A DNA stretch of 64,000 nt from Coprococcus comes ATCC 27758 (GTDB lineage: Bacteria > Bacillota > Clostridia > Lachnospirales > Lachnospiraceae). The stretch is taken from NCBI RefSeq assembly GCF_025149785.1, contig NZ_CP102277.1, positions 1 to 64,000 on the forward strand. Direction: 5' to 3'. The notes beneath the pieces are model-generated. The model worked only from the letters and a program-made list of their open reading frames with translations, did no database searches and was not told the DNA's origin. Made by a program: the position numbers and the translations under genes. Positions 12,579-26,600 of this stretch are shown here, piece after piece (the stretch's first letter is position 1; each line of letters begins with the position of its first letter).

Positions 12579-13310
12579 ATGAATTGTGTGAAAAGAATTG
12601 CACTTATGGTAATTCGGAATATTCTGCTTGTTCCGTTTATGTGGTGCAAGCTGTGTTACTATGCCGCGCACGTAGACAAGTATCCGGAAATCACCCGATA
12701 TAAGCTTCTGAAATATATTGTCAAAAGAGCCAATAAAGGCGGAAATGTAACAATCGAAGCATATGGAAAAGAAAACATCCCCAAAGAGGGAGGGTTTATG
12801 TTTTTTCCGAATCATCAAGGGCTTTATGACGTACTCGCAATTGTTGATGCCTGCCCGCGTCCGTTTTCGGTGGTGGCAAAAAAAGAAGTGGCAAATGTTC
12901 CACTTCTCAAGCAGACATTTAAATGTATGAAGGCCTACATGATCGACCGCGAAGATATCCGTCAGTCTATGCAAGTGATCATGGATGTTACAGAGGAAGT
13001 AAAGAAAGGAAGAAACTATCTGATCTTTGCAGAAGGAACCCGCTCGAAGATGGGGAACAAGCTTCTTGAGTTTAAAGGTGGAAGCTTCAAGGCGGCAACA
13101 AAAGCGAAATGCCCGATCATACCGATTGCGTTGATCGATTCTTTTAAACCGTTTGATACAAATAGTATCGCACCGGTAACGGTACAGGTACATTTCCTGG
13201 AACCGATTTATTATGAAGAATATCAAAAAATGAAGACGACAGAGATCGCAAAAGAAGTAAAAAGAAGAATAGAAGAAACCATATCTGAATATGAACCAAA
13301 GGAAGCATAA
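12579..13310 (+). CDS. plsC: 1-acyl-sn-glycerol-3-phosphate acyltransferase
   Basis: PlsC-type membrane acyltransferase that makes phosphatidic acid. The 243-residue protein has an N-terminal hydrophobic segment, the catalytic NHxxxxD box (PNHQGLYD, about residue 73), and the substrate-binding FAEGTRSK (about 150) and PIIPIALID motifs. A GGAGGAATAGGGA leader overlaps the end of the fumarase beta gene. The C-terminal 30 residues are charged and helical. Confidence 0.93.
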   Translation: MNCVKRIALMVIRNILLVPFMWCKLCYYAAHVDKYPEITRYKLLKYIVKRANKGGNVTIEAYGKENIPKEGGFMFFPNHQGLYDVLAIVDACPRPFSVVAKKEVANVPLLKQTFKCMKAYMIDREDIRQSMQVIMDVTEEVKKGRNYLIFAEGTRSKMGNKLLEFKGGSFKAATKAKCPIIPIALIDSFKPFDTNSIAPVTVQVHFLEPIYYEEYQKMKTTEIAKEVKRRIEETISEYEPKEA

Positions 13311-13331
13311 AATAAAGATAAGGTAAAAAGG

Positions 13332-13372
13332 ACAGACTCTTTGCTAGATATAGTGAAAAAGAGTCTGTTTCT
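13332..13372 (+). terminator. Terminator after plsC
   Basis: An 11-bp perfect stem (ACAGACTCTTT / AAAGAGTCTGT) with a loop of about 15 nt, followed by TTTCTTC. It ends the fumarase-plsC operon before the rRNA promoters. Confidence 0.85.
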
Positions 13373-13432
13373 TCTATATATAGATAATTAGAAAACAAAC
13401 TTAAAAAAAGAAAAAAATAATCGAAAAAACCG

Positions 13433-13461
13433 TTGACAGAAAAAGGGTTCTTAGGTATAAT
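13433..13461 (+). promoter_or_regulatory. rrn promoter P1, ahead of tRNA-Ser
   Basis: Perfect consensus TTGACA-N17-TATAAT located 72 bp before the mature tRNA-Ser. It sits in A-rich DNA resembling an UP element. Confidence 0.9.
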
Positions 13462-13533
13462 TATCAATGCGCTGTGAAGTTACATTAAAAGTATGTAAAC
13501 ACACAGTTAAATACAGACCTTGGATCGGGCTGA

Positions 13534-13621
13534 GGAGAAATACTCAAGAGGCCGAAGAGGCGCCCCTGCTAAGGGTGTAGGTCGGGCAACCGGCGCGAGG
13601 GTTCGAATCCCTCTTTCTCCG
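13534..13621 (+). tRNA. tRNA-Ser (anticodon GCT)
   Basis: An 88-nt class II tRNA with a long variable arm; the acceptor stem pairs GGAGAAA with TTTCTCC, and the anticodon loop reads CTGCTAA (GCT, reads AGC/AGU). CCA is not encoded. It lies between rrn promoters P1 and P2. Confidence 0.95.
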
Positions 13622-13663
13622 TTTTGTTTGAAAATAACTTTTGAAAAAACTTCAAAAAAGTTA

Positions 13664-13692
13664 TTGACAAGCAAGAAGATATATGATAATAT
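13664..13692 (+). promoter_or_regulatory. rrn promoter P2
   Basis: TTGACA-N17-TAATAT preceded by AAAAAAGTTA, just after tRNA-Ser. The flanks resemble those of P3, suggesting duplicated promoters. Confidence 0.7.
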
Positions 13693-13750
13693 ATCAGAGT
13701 TGCTGTTTGAGAGATTCAAAAAAGCAACAAAAAATAATTTAAAAAAGTTG

Positions 13751-13779
13751 TTGACAAACATGAAACACTTTGATATAAT
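13751..13779 (+). promoter_or_regulatory. rrn promoter P3
   Basis: Perfect TTGACA-N17-TATAAT with AAAAAAGTTG upstream, about 178 bp before the 16S 5' end. It is the nearest promoter to the rRNA genes and probably drives most rRNA synthesis. Confidence 0.9.
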
Positions 13780-13956
13780 ATAAAAGCTGTCGCATGAAAC
13801 GGCAACAACAAAAAGAACATTGATAACTGAACAATAGACAACAAACCCTGAAAATTCTTTAAAGAGATTTTTCAAGAACGGACATCGAAAGATGTCGAAC
13901 CAGAACAGTAAACAGGAACAGAATTGCCAAGCGATTCTGACCCGGATACAAACATT

Positions 13957-15493
<1,537 letters not shown>

Positions 15494-15544
15494 AAGAAGA
15501 AGTAAGGAAAGTTGTCTATTGTTGAGTTATCAAAACTCAATACT

Positions 15545-15661
15545 TCTGGTGGCGATGCGGTCAGGGGACACACCCGTTCCCATCTCGAACACGATGGTTA
15601 AGACCTGATCGGCCGATGGTACTGCACTGGAGACGGTGTGGGAGAGCAGGTGGCCGCCAGA
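15545..15661 (+). rRNA. rrf: 5S ribosomal RNA
   Basis: A 117-nt RNA closed by a TCTGGTGGC / GCCGCCAGA helix, with the conserved CCCATCTCGAACACG loop and the GATGGTACTGC arm. It lies 55 bp after 16S and before tRNA-Ile, that is, upstream of 23S. No 5S gene is seen after 23S. Confidence 0.96.
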
Positions 15662-15673
15662 TTATAAAAGGAA

Positions 15674-15747
<74 letters not shown>

Positions 15748-15771
15748 CTTCTTTAAAAGATAATTGAATAT

Positions 15772-15844
15772 GGGGGATTAGCTCAGTTGGGAGAGCGCCT
15801 GCCTTGCAAGCAGGAGGTCACGAGTTCGAATCTCGTATTCTCCA
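15772..15844 (+). tRNA. tRNA-Ala (anticodon TGC)
   Basis: Acceptor GGGGGAT pairs with ATTCTCC (two G-U pairs), anticodon loop CTTGCAA. It lies in the 5S-23S spacer after tRNA-Ile. Confidence 0.97.
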
Positions 15845-16055
15845 CTAGGTTCGAAAGAACCGCATGTACTTTGAAAACTGCATACAAAAATAAATCAATT
15901 CTCAAATAGAGAAAGACATCCGAGGTGATCATCACCGCAAGGTAATGATTAACTTACATCTTCGAGAAAACGAAGTAAAAAAACGACCTGAAATACCAAC
16001 GCATGCAACGCTATGCATGTGTAACCGGATCCCATTCCCGTGGGAGAAGGGAGTT

Positions 16056-18940
<2,885 letters not shown>

Positions 18941-19027
18941 AAGAAGGTAGGACAGGGTAAAGAATGGATGGAGTAAAGATTTAAATTTGTATGTGGTTTT
19001 GAAGGTACATGAAATGCCTTTAAATAA

Positions 19028-19101
19028 GGCCCGATGGCTCAGTTGGTTAGAGCGCCGCCCTGTCACGGCGGAGGTCGTGGGTTCGAGTCCCATTCGGGTC
19101 G
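19028..19101 (+). tRNA. tRNA-Asp (anticodon GTC)
   Basis: Acceptor GGCCCGA/TCGGGTC, anticodon loop CTGTCAC. First tRNA of the seven-gene cluster that follows 23S. Confidence 0.96.
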
Positions 19102-19145
19102 CTTGCAGGAAACACTTAGTGTTGATTGCTTAATTAAATTATCAT

Positions 19146-19218
19146 GGGATCATAGCTCAGCTGGGAGAGCATCTGCCTTACAAGCAGAGGGTCATAGGTT
19201 CGAGCCCTATTGGTCCCA
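19146..19218 (+). tRNA. tRNA-Val (anticodon TAC)
   Basis: Acceptor GGGATCA/TGGTCCC, anticodon loop CTTACAA, T arm GGTTCGAGCCC. Confidence 0.96.
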
Positions 19219-19225
19219 TTGGTAT

Positions 19226-19298
19226 GCCGATGTGGCTCAATTGGCAGAGCAGCTGATTTGTAATCAGCAGGTTATCGGTTCGAGTCCGATCATCGGCT
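19226..19298 (+). tRNA. tRNA-Thr (anticodon TGT)
   Basis: Acceptor GCCGATG/CATCGGC, anticodon loop TTTGTAA. It starts 7 nt after tRNA-Val. Confidence 0.96.
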
Positions 19299-19353
19299 TG
19301 CATCAGACAGTTAATCTGAATGATGTCTGTTGGAAGACAGTAAAACTTCATAT

Positions 19354-19435
19354 GGGTGGATTCCCGAGTGGCCAAAGGGGACAGACTGTAAATCTGCTGC
19401 AATTTGCTTCGGTGGTTCGAATCCACCTCCGCCCA
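19354..19435 (+). tRNA. tRNA-Tyr (anticodon GTA)
   Basis: An 82-nt class II tRNA with a long variable arm; acceptor GGGTGGA/TCCGCCC, anticodon loop CTGTAAA. Its last base abuts the -35 of an internal promoter. Confidence 0.95.
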
Positions 19436-19464
19436 TTGCATATTTAGAAAAAATGTGCTATAAT
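19436..19464 (+). promoter_or_regulatory. Internal promoter for tRNA-fMet, Phe and Lys
   Basis: TTGCAT-N17-TATAAT immediately after tRNA-Tyr, with a predicted start about 4 nt before tRNA-fMet. It would allow the last three tRNAs to be made without rRNA transcription. Confidence 0.7.
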
Positions 19465-19474
19465 GAGATATCAT

Positions 19475-19548
<74 letters not shown>

Positions 19549-19567
19549 CTCACACATTAGTGTGTAT

Positions 19568-19640
<73 letters not shown>

Positions 19641-19674
19641 CTGTCTTCGAAAGAAGGCAAGCTGTATAACAGAT

Positions 19675-19747
19675 GGAGCATTAGCTCAGGTGGTAGAGCA
19701 CTTGACTTTTAATCAAGTTGTCCGGGGTTCGAATCCCCGATGCTTCA
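19675..19747 (+). tRNA. tRNA-Lys (anticodon TTT)
   Basis: Acceptor GGAGCAT/ATGCTTC, anticodon loop CTTTTAA. Last gene of the rRNA/tRNA unit. Confidence 0.96.
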
Positions 19748-19756
19748 TGATTTAGA

Positions 19757-19797
19757 AGATGTAAATCCTGTATAAATTGGGTTTACATCTTTTTTCG
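19757..19797 (+). terminator. Terminator of the rRNA/tRNA operon
   Basis: AGATGTAAA...TTTACATCT hairpin followed by TTTTTT, 10 nt after tRNA-Lys. Confidence 0.88.
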
Positions 19798-19857
19798 TTT
19801 TATAGAAAATTTAATATGCACCAAGTAAATTTTTGCTAGTAAAATAGAATGATACCA

Positions 19858-19920
19858 GGGTCAAAAGGTCAGAAAGCCGATGCAAGCTTGCCTGCAAGAG
19901 GATTTTTGACATCTTGACCC
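19858..19920. repeat. Intergenic inverted repeat
   Basis: GGGTCAA (19858-19864) pairs with TTGACCC (19914-19920), with a second inner pair GTCA/TGAC and a central GCAAGCTTGC palindrome. There is no T-run, so it does not look like a terminator. It lies in the leader of the ABC-class ATPase gene and may be a repeat element or a leader structure. Confidence 0.45.
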
Positions 19921-19954
19921 CAACATCATAGAATTTGATAAGAGGGAGCAGGAT

Positions 19955-21667
19955 ATGAAATCAGCAGCAGAATTAGAAAAAAATTTGATGAGTATCAATC
20001 GAAGAAGCTATCCAGCTTACAAAGATTTGAGAGGAAGCTATCAGTTTCAGGGATACCAGCTCAATATTGATCATGTACAAGGAGATCCATTTGCTTCTCC
20101 GTCAAAGCTGAGTATTCAGGTGAAGAAAATCCAGGCGAGATTTCCAGAAGAATATTATAAAGAAGAACACAGAAGAATTGCGCTTCAGGATTATCTGACA
20201 AGACAATTCGGAAAAGCTGTTTCCAAATTTATTTTCCAGGCAAAGGGTTCCGGGAAAAGTGGATTGATTGGGATAAGCCGCTGTGGACAGGAGGTTCTGG
20301 ACAGGACTGCATTTGAAATTAAGGATGGAGATCTTCTGGTACGGTTTGAAGTTGGATTTCCGGCAAATGGACGGACGATCAATGCATTTGAACTGAGGAA
20401 GATTTTGTTTGAGTATCTTCCGGAAATAGCTGACAGATCTTTATATTATAAGAACCTGAATCAGCAGGAAGTGAAAAAGTGTATAGAACTTGCGGAAGAT
20501 CAACATTATATAAGAAGAGAACTGACAAAGCGGAGACTTATTGCATTTGTGGCAAATGGTTCTATACTGCCAAGAGAAAGCGGTGTATCACAGAAGCCTA
20601 TGAAAGGTGCAATTGCTTTTGAAGCACCGGAAAGTATGGAAGTAGAGATGGAACTTCCACACCGGGGTAAAATAAAAGGAATGGGAATCCCGGAAGGAAT
20701 TACTTTGATCGTGGGTGGAGGATATCATGGAAAATCAACACTTCTGAAGGCACTCGAGCAGGGAATTTACAATCACGTCGCCGGAGATGGAAGAGAATAC
20801 GTGATTACTTCGGATACTGCGATGAAGATCCGGGCCGAGGACGGAAGATGTGTATCCCATATCAATATTTCACCGTTTATCAATGATCTGCCGAATAAGA
20901 AAGATACAGTAAATTTTTCCACAGAGGATGCCAGTGGTTCGACTTCGCAGGCTGCAAATGTGGTAGAAGCGGTACAGTCAGGTGCAAAATGTCTTTTGAT
21001 CGATGAAGACACCTGTGCGACGAACTTTATGGTCAGGGATGAGCTGATGCAGGCTGTTGTATCCGGCGAACAGGAACCGATTACACCATTTACTCTTCAG
21101 GCAGGTAACCTGTATCAAAAGCAGGGAATTTCTATTATTCTGGTGGCCGGAAGTTCTGGATCTTATTTTTACATTGCTGATCATGTGCTGCAGATGGATA
21201 ATTACCGAACGTACGATATCACAGAAAAAGTGAAAACGGTGATTGGTGAAAAAAGTGAGACCGGAGAGAAAAAGGTTTCGGTTGATGTAGCTGTCTTATT
21301 TGATAAAGATCATCACAGAAGCTTAAAGGCCGGAAAAATGGAAAAGAAGAGAGATCAGGTGAAGATAAAACAGTTTGGTAAAGATTCATTTTCTATTGGA
21401 AGAGAAAATGTGGATCTGAAATATGTAGAACAAATCCTGGATGCAGAACAGACAACGGCATTAGCGTACTGCCTGAAGAATCTGCTGGAAGAAATGGAAC
21501 GGAAGGAACAGGATGTTGATCTTTGCGTGGAAAAGCTCTGGAGTCAGATTAAGAAGCAGGGTCTGGCATCCCTTTGCAAAGGAAGTTATCTTTCTGTAGC
21601 GATGGCACAGATCCGTAAACAGGATATTTACGCATGTCTGAACAGATATCGGGGATTTATTAGATAA
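19955..21667 (+). CDS. Predicted ATPase of the ABC class
   Basis: A 570-residue cytosolic ATPase-like protein matching the conserved ABC-class ATPase family of unknown function. It has an N-terminal family domain (YPAYKDLRGSY, then RGNTI-like FPANGRTINA near 147), Walker A VGGGYHGKSTLL (about 252-263), and a Walker-B-like CLLIDEDTCATNFM (about 348) followed by a glycine/serine-rich LVAGSSGSYF. No transmembrane segments are seen. AGAGGGAGCAGGAT precedes the ATG. It is 27 bp ahead of the carboxypeptidase gene; a functional link is only suggested by position. Confidence 0.85.
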   Translation: MKSAAELEKNLMSINRRSYPAYKDLRGSYQFQGYQLNIDHVQGDPFASPSKLSIQVKKIQARFPEEYYKEEHRRIALQDYLTRQFGKAVSKFIFQAKGSGKSGLIGISRCGQEVLDRTAFEIKDGDLLVRFEVGFPANGRTINAFELRKILFEYLPEIADRSLYYKNLNQQEVKKCIELAEDQHYIRRELTKRRLIAFVANGSILPRESGVSQKPMKGAIAFEAPESMEVEMELPHRGKIKGMGIPEGITLIVGGGYHGKSTLLKALEQGIYNHVAGDGREYVITSDTAMKIRAEDGRCVSHINISPFINDLPNKKDTVNFSTEDASGSTSQAANVVEAVQSGAKCLLIDEDTCATNFMVRDELMQAVVSGEQEPITPFTLQAGNLYQKQGISIILVAGSSGSYFYIADHVLQMDNYRTYDITEKVKTVIGEKSETGEKKVSVDVAVLFDKDHHRSLKAGKMEKKRDQVKIKQFGKDSFSIGRENVDLKYVEQILDAEQTTALAYCLKNLLEEMERKEQDVDLCVEKLWSQIKKQGLASLCKGSYLSVAMAQIRKQDIYACLNRYRGFIR

Positions 21668-21694
21668 GATTAAAGAATTTGGAGGAGAAGATCC

Positions 21695-23158
21695 GTGAGG
21701 AGATGGAAGAAAATTTTAAGTGCGTCGCTGGTGGCAGTGATGGTTGGAAGTCTTGGAATGACCGCATTTGCAGAAGATACGTCAGCAAATGAACCAATTG
21801 ATACAACGGTCAGCAATTATAATCTGACAGAGGAAGAAACTTCCGGAAAAAATCAAGAAGAAATTAAAGCCCTGCAGCAGCAGAAAATCGATGAAGTAAC
21901 ACAGCAGGCATATGATATGAAGATTGCCAGCAATGAGCTGGAGAACTGGCCGGAAGGACCGGCTACTTACGGAGAGGCTGGGATTGTCATGGAGGCAAAA
22001 AGCGGTGCGATCCTTTATGCGAAAAACATTGACGGAAAGGCTTATCCTGCCAGTATTACAAAGATTTTAACGGCACTTGTCGCATTGGAAAACGGCAATC
22101 TTGATGACAAGATCACGATTACACAGAATAGTGTGGATTGTGTAGCAGAGGGGGATGCTTATATCGGAATGATCGCGGGGGAGGAAATTTCTTTAAATGA
22201 TGCGCTTCACGCACTTCTGATGGCATCTGCAAATGAAGTTGCTTATGCGATTGCTGAAAATGTGGGTGGTTTAGGATATGATGGCTTTGTTGCAAAGATG
22301 AATGAACGCGCAAAAGAGCTGGGAGCAGTAAATTCTGATTTTGAAAATCCGAATGGGCTGAATGCGCAGAACCATTATACGACGGCACGTGATATGGCAC
22401 TTATTACACAGGAACTGCTTGAAAATCATGAAGAATTCAAGACGATTGCCCAGACACAGCAGTATACGATCGGTGCAACTAATCTGGTAAATCAGGCGAG
22501 AACCTTTCAGCAGAGTGATATGATGTTTTACGAGGGAAACGATTATTATTATCCAAAGACAATAGCCGGAAAAACCGGTTATACAGATGAAGCACTCAAC
22601 ACGTTGGTATCCTGTGCAGCGGATGATAATCTGGAGCTGATCAGTGTTGTCTTGAAGACACATGGGAAAAATGTATACCCAGACTCCATCAATTTACTGG
22701 AGTATGGATTTAATAATTTCGCAAAATATACGATTGCGGATTATGAAGACTCCGCAGATTTTAAAGAAATTGATCCGAATGCATATGTTGTACTTCCGGA
22801 AAATGTAAATTTCCAAAGCCTGGATTACGAAATTACGCAGGATGATACGAACAGCAGCACCGGAACAGTAACTTATACTTATCAGGGCAACCCGGTCGGA
22901 AAAGCAGCTGTGACATTAAGTGATGAATATCTGCAGAAGGATAACACAGAAAATGAAGCACAGGTGTCCGGCGATAAGTCAGACAGTGAAACACAAAAGC
23001 AGGCTCAGAGTACAATACCACGAGAGGTAATCCTTGTAATCTGTGTGATTGCAGCAGTACTCATTCTTATTATTGTATGGAGGGCTGTTCTGAAACACTT
23101 GAGAAAGAAGAAAGTGGAAACAAACAGAAAGCGCAGAAGAGAAGTTGACAAAGATTAA
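21695..23158 (+). CDS. D-alanyl-D-alanine carboxypeptidase (DacF-like, penicillin-binding)
   Basis: Low-molecular-weight PBP that trims D-Ala from peptidoglycan stem peptides. The 487-residue protein has a signal peptide (residues 1-26), the catalytic S120-x2-K123 (SITK), a SAN motif at about residue 175, KTG in IAGKTGYT (about 291), and a C-terminal membrane helix (about 445-468) followed by a basic tail KKKVETNRKRRR. A GTG start after GGAGGAGAAGATCC is used. Membrane anchoring by a true C-terminal helix rather than an amphipathic one is notable but seen in Clostridia. Confidence 0.93.
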   Translation: MRRWKKILSASLVAVMVGSLGMTAFAEDTSANEPIDTTVSNYNLTEEETSGKNQEEIKALQQQKIDEVTQQAYDMKIASNELENWPEGPATYGEAGIVMEAKSGAILYAKNIDGKAYPASITKILTALVALENGNLDDKITITQNSVDCVAEGDAYIGMIAGEEISLNDALHALLMASANEVAYAIAENVGGLGYDGFVAKMNERAKELGAVNSDFENPNGLNAQNHYTTARDMALITQELLENHEEFKTIAQTQQYTIGATNLVNQARTFQQSDMMFYEGNDYYYPKTIAGKTGYTDEALNTLVSCAADDNLELISVVLKTHGKNVYPDSINLLEYGFNNFAKYTIADYEDSADFKEIDPNAYVVLPENVNFQSLDYEITQDDTNSSTGTVTYTYQGNPVGKAAVTLSDEYLQKDNTENEAQVSGDKSDSETQKQAQSTIPREVILVICVIAAVLILIIVWRAVLKHLRKKKVETNRKRRREVDKD

Positions 23159-23201
23159 CGTCTGGTCAGTCAAATATAAGGAAAGAATCACGAAATCCCG
23201 C

Positions 23202-23234
23202 AGAACCCCTTGACGAAGCAAGGGGTTCTTTATT
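23202..23234 (+). terminator. Terminator after the carboxypeptidase gene
   Basis: AGAACCCCTT/AAGGGGTTCT stem with an 8-nt loop and T-rich tail TTATT. The ileS promoter -35 lies in its loop. Confidence 0.8.
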
Positions 23235-23239
23235 ATAAT
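23210..23239 (+). promoter_or_regulatory. ileS leader promoter, nested in upstream terminator
   Basis: TTGACG-N18-TATAAT; the -35 lies in the terminator loop and the -10 just beyond its tail. Its start point would be about 35 nt before the T-box stem I. Confidence 0.6.
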
Positions 23240-23280
23240 AACCTAGAAATGGTGAAAAAAGATCAAAAGACATTGACGAA

Positions 23281-23507
23281 GACAGTAAGGTTTATTTGAA
23301 AGGTAAAGCGAACCGGAGATGGTGGAAGACCGGTGCAAGTAGGGTAGATCTGAACATCACTTCCGAGTTGCAGTAACTGAAAGCAGTCTGGCGAGTAAGT
23401 TCTGACGGTTATTTCCCCCGTTACAGGAAACTCATATGCTGGTATGCAGTAACAGGTGGTTAACGATGTACAGACTTTCGTCCTTTTACGGGTGAAAGTC
23501 TTTTTTA
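23281..23507 (+). promoter_or_regulatory. T-box riboswitch (isoleucine) upstream of ileS
   Basis: The leader has T-box landmarks in order: stem I with AG bulge/distal loop (CCGGAGATGG, GGAAGACCGG), a specifier loop with ATC (23356-23358) before the CCGAGTTGC strand, the ACTGAA linker, the AGTAAG...GACGG region, the T-box core AGGTGGTTAACGA (from about 23454), and a terminator GACTTTC/GAAAGTC (23473-23500) followed by TTTTTT. Uncharged tRNA-Ile(GAT) would bind and prevent termination, raising ileS when isoleucine charging is low. Confidence 0.9.
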
Positions 23508-23545
23508 ATTTTGCAGGAAATTCCAAAAACTTCCTGCAAAATTAA
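23507..23545. repeat. Hairpin repeat between T-box and ileS
   Basis: AATTTTGCAGGAA pairs with TTCCTGCAAAATT around a short loop, followed by GGCACTACGTGCC and AGGCACAT. The same modules occur at 44061-44260, so it belongs to a dispersed intergenic repeat family. Confidence 0.6.
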
Positions 23546-23623
23546 GGGCACTACGTGCCAAGGCACATTTTTCTATATACCAAAAAATGCATACAAAGTC
23601 ATTGATTCAGAAAGGAGCTTATC

Positions 23624-26600
23624 ATGGCTAAGTACAAAAAAGTGGATACAGACCTGAAGTTTGTAGACAGAGAAAAAGAAGTTGAAAAATTCTGGAATGA
23701 AGAAGATATTTTCAAGAAAAGTATGGAGAACCGTAAAGAAGGAGAAACTTATACTTTCTACGATGGACCTCCGACAGCAAATGGAAAACCGCATATCGGA
23801 CACGTTCTTACCCGTGTAATCAAAGATATGATCCCGAGATACCGTACAATGAAGGGCTACATGGTTCCGCGTAAGGCAGGATGGGATACTCACGGACTGC
23901 CGGTAGAGCTGGAAGTAGAAAAGCTGCTCGGCCTTGACGGAAAAGATCAGATTGAAAAATATGGTGTAGAACCATTTATCAATAAATGTAAAGAAAGTGT
24001 CTGGAAATACAAAGGAATGTGGGAAGATTTCTCTTCTACAGTAGGTTTCTGGGCAGATATGGAAAATCCATATGTTACTTATGATAATAACTTTATCGAG
24101 TCTGAATGGTGGGCTCTGAAGAAAATCTGGGATAAGGGACTCCTTTACAAAGGATTTAAGATCGTTCCGTATTGCCCACGTTGTGGAACACCACTTTCAG
24201 CACAGGAAGTTGCACAGGGATATAAGGACGTCAAAGAACGTTCTGCTATCGTTCGTTTCAAAGTGAAAGACGAAGATGCATACATCCTTGCATGGACAAC
24301 CACACCTTGGACTCTTCCGTCTAATATCGCACTCTGCGTAAACCCGGAAGAAGATTACGCAAAAGTAAAATGTGCAGACGGATATACTTATTATATGGCA
24401 TGCGCTCTGCTTGACACCATTCTTGGAAAATTTGCAGAAGAAGACAAACCGGCATACGAAGTTCTGGAAACTTACAAAGGAAAAGATCTGGAATACAAAG
24501 AATATGAACCGCTTTACCAGTGTGCATATGACTGCGCAGCAAAACAGAAAAAGAAAGCATTCTTTGTTACCTGTGATGATTATGTAACTCTGACAGATGG
24601 TACTGGTGTTGTTCATCTGGCACCAGCATTTGGTGAAGACGATGCAAAAGTAGGACGTAAATATGACCTTCCATTCGTGCAGCTTGTTGACGAAAAAGGT
24701 GATATGGGTGAGACAACTCCATTTGCAGGACTCTTTGTAAAGAAGGCTGATCCGGAAGTACTTAAAGATCTGGATGATCGTGGACTTCTCTTCGATGCTC
24801 CGAAGTTTGAACACAGTTATCCGCACTGCTGGAGATGTGATACTCCACTGATCTACTATGCAAGAGAATCATGGTTCATCAAGATGACAGAAGTTAAAGA
24901 TGACCTGATCGCAAATAACAATACTATCAACTGGATTCCGGAAAGCATCGGTAAAGGACGTTTTGGTGACTGGCTTGAAAATGTCCAGGACTGGGGTATC
25001 AGCCGTAACCGTTACTGGGGAACTCCACTGAATATCTGGGAATGCGAATGCGGATGCCAGCACTCGATCGGAAGCATTGAAGAACTGAAATCCATGTCAG
25101 ACAACTGCCCGGATGATATCGAGCTTCACCGTCCATATATTGACGATGTAACAATCAAGTGTCCGAAGTGTGGAAAACAGATGCACCGTGTACCGGAAGT
25201 TATCGACTGCTGGTTCGACAGCGGATCCATGCCGTTTGCACAGCATCACTATCCATTTGAAAATAAAGAAGTATTTGAACAGCAGTTCCCGGCTCAGTTC
25301 ATTTCTGAAGCCGTTGACCAGACAAGAGGATGGTTCTATTCTCTGTTGGCAATTTCAACCCTGATCTTCAACAAAGCACCATACCAGAACGTAATCGTTC
25401 TCGGACATGTACAGGATGAAAATGGTCAGAAGATGAGTAAATCCAAAGGAAATGCGGTTGATCCGTTTGATGCTCTGGAGACATACGGTGCAGATGCGAT
25501 CCGCTGGTATTTCTATGTAAACAGTGCACCGTGGCTGCCAAACCGTTTCCATGGAAAAGCGGTTATGGAAGGACAGAGAAAGTTCATGGGAACACTCTGG
25601 AACACCTATGCATTCTTCGTATTGTATGCTAATATTGATGATTTTGATGCAACAAAATATGCACTTGAATATGACAAATTATCTGTAATGGATAAATGGC
25701 TCTTATCAAAACTGAATACACTGATCAAGACAGTAGATAATCATCTTGCAAATTACCAGATTCCGGAAGCTGCAAGAGCACTTCAGGACTTCGTAGATGA
25801 TATGAGTAACTGGTATGTAAGACGAAGCCGCGAACGTTTCTGGGCAAAAGGAATGGAACAGGATAAGATCAATGCTTACATGACTCTTTATACAGCACTC
25901 GTTACTGTATCAAAGGTTGCAGCACCGATGATCCCGTTCATGACCGAAGAAATTTATCAGAACCTGGTAAGAAGCGTAGATGAAAGCGCTCCGGAAAGTA
26001 TCCACCTTTGTGATTATCCGGTTGCAAATGAAGCTTATATTGATAAGACTCTGGAAGAGAACATGGATGAAGTTCTGAAGATCGTTGTAATGGGACGTGC
26101 ATGCCGTAATACAGCCAACATCAAGAACCGTCAGCCGATCGGAAAGATGTTCGTAAAAGGTGCTTCCGATCTGCCGGAGTTCTATCAGGATATCGTGACA
26201 GATGAGCTGAATGTAAAAGAAATCGAACTTACAGATGATGTTCGTGCATTTACTTCTTATACATTTAAACCACAATTAAAGACAGTTGGACCAAAATATG
26301 GTAAACTGTTAGGTGGAATCAAAAATGAACTCAGCAATCTGGACGGAAATGCTGCTATGGACGAACTGAATGCGACAGGTGTTCTGAAGCTTCAGGTAAA
26401 TGGACAGGAAATTGAACTTACAAAAGAAGACCTTCTGATTGACATGGCACAGATGGAAGGATATGTATCTGAGAGTGACTATGGTATCACCGTTGTACTG
26501 GATACAAACCTGACAGAAGAACTTCTGACAGAAGGATTTGTACGTGAGATCATCAGTAAGATCCAGACTATGCGTAAGGAAGCCGGATTTGAAGTTATGG

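Noticed and set aside
18941-19027. Second 5S gene after 23S
   Set aside because: The 87 bp before tRNA-Asp lacks any 5S core sequence.
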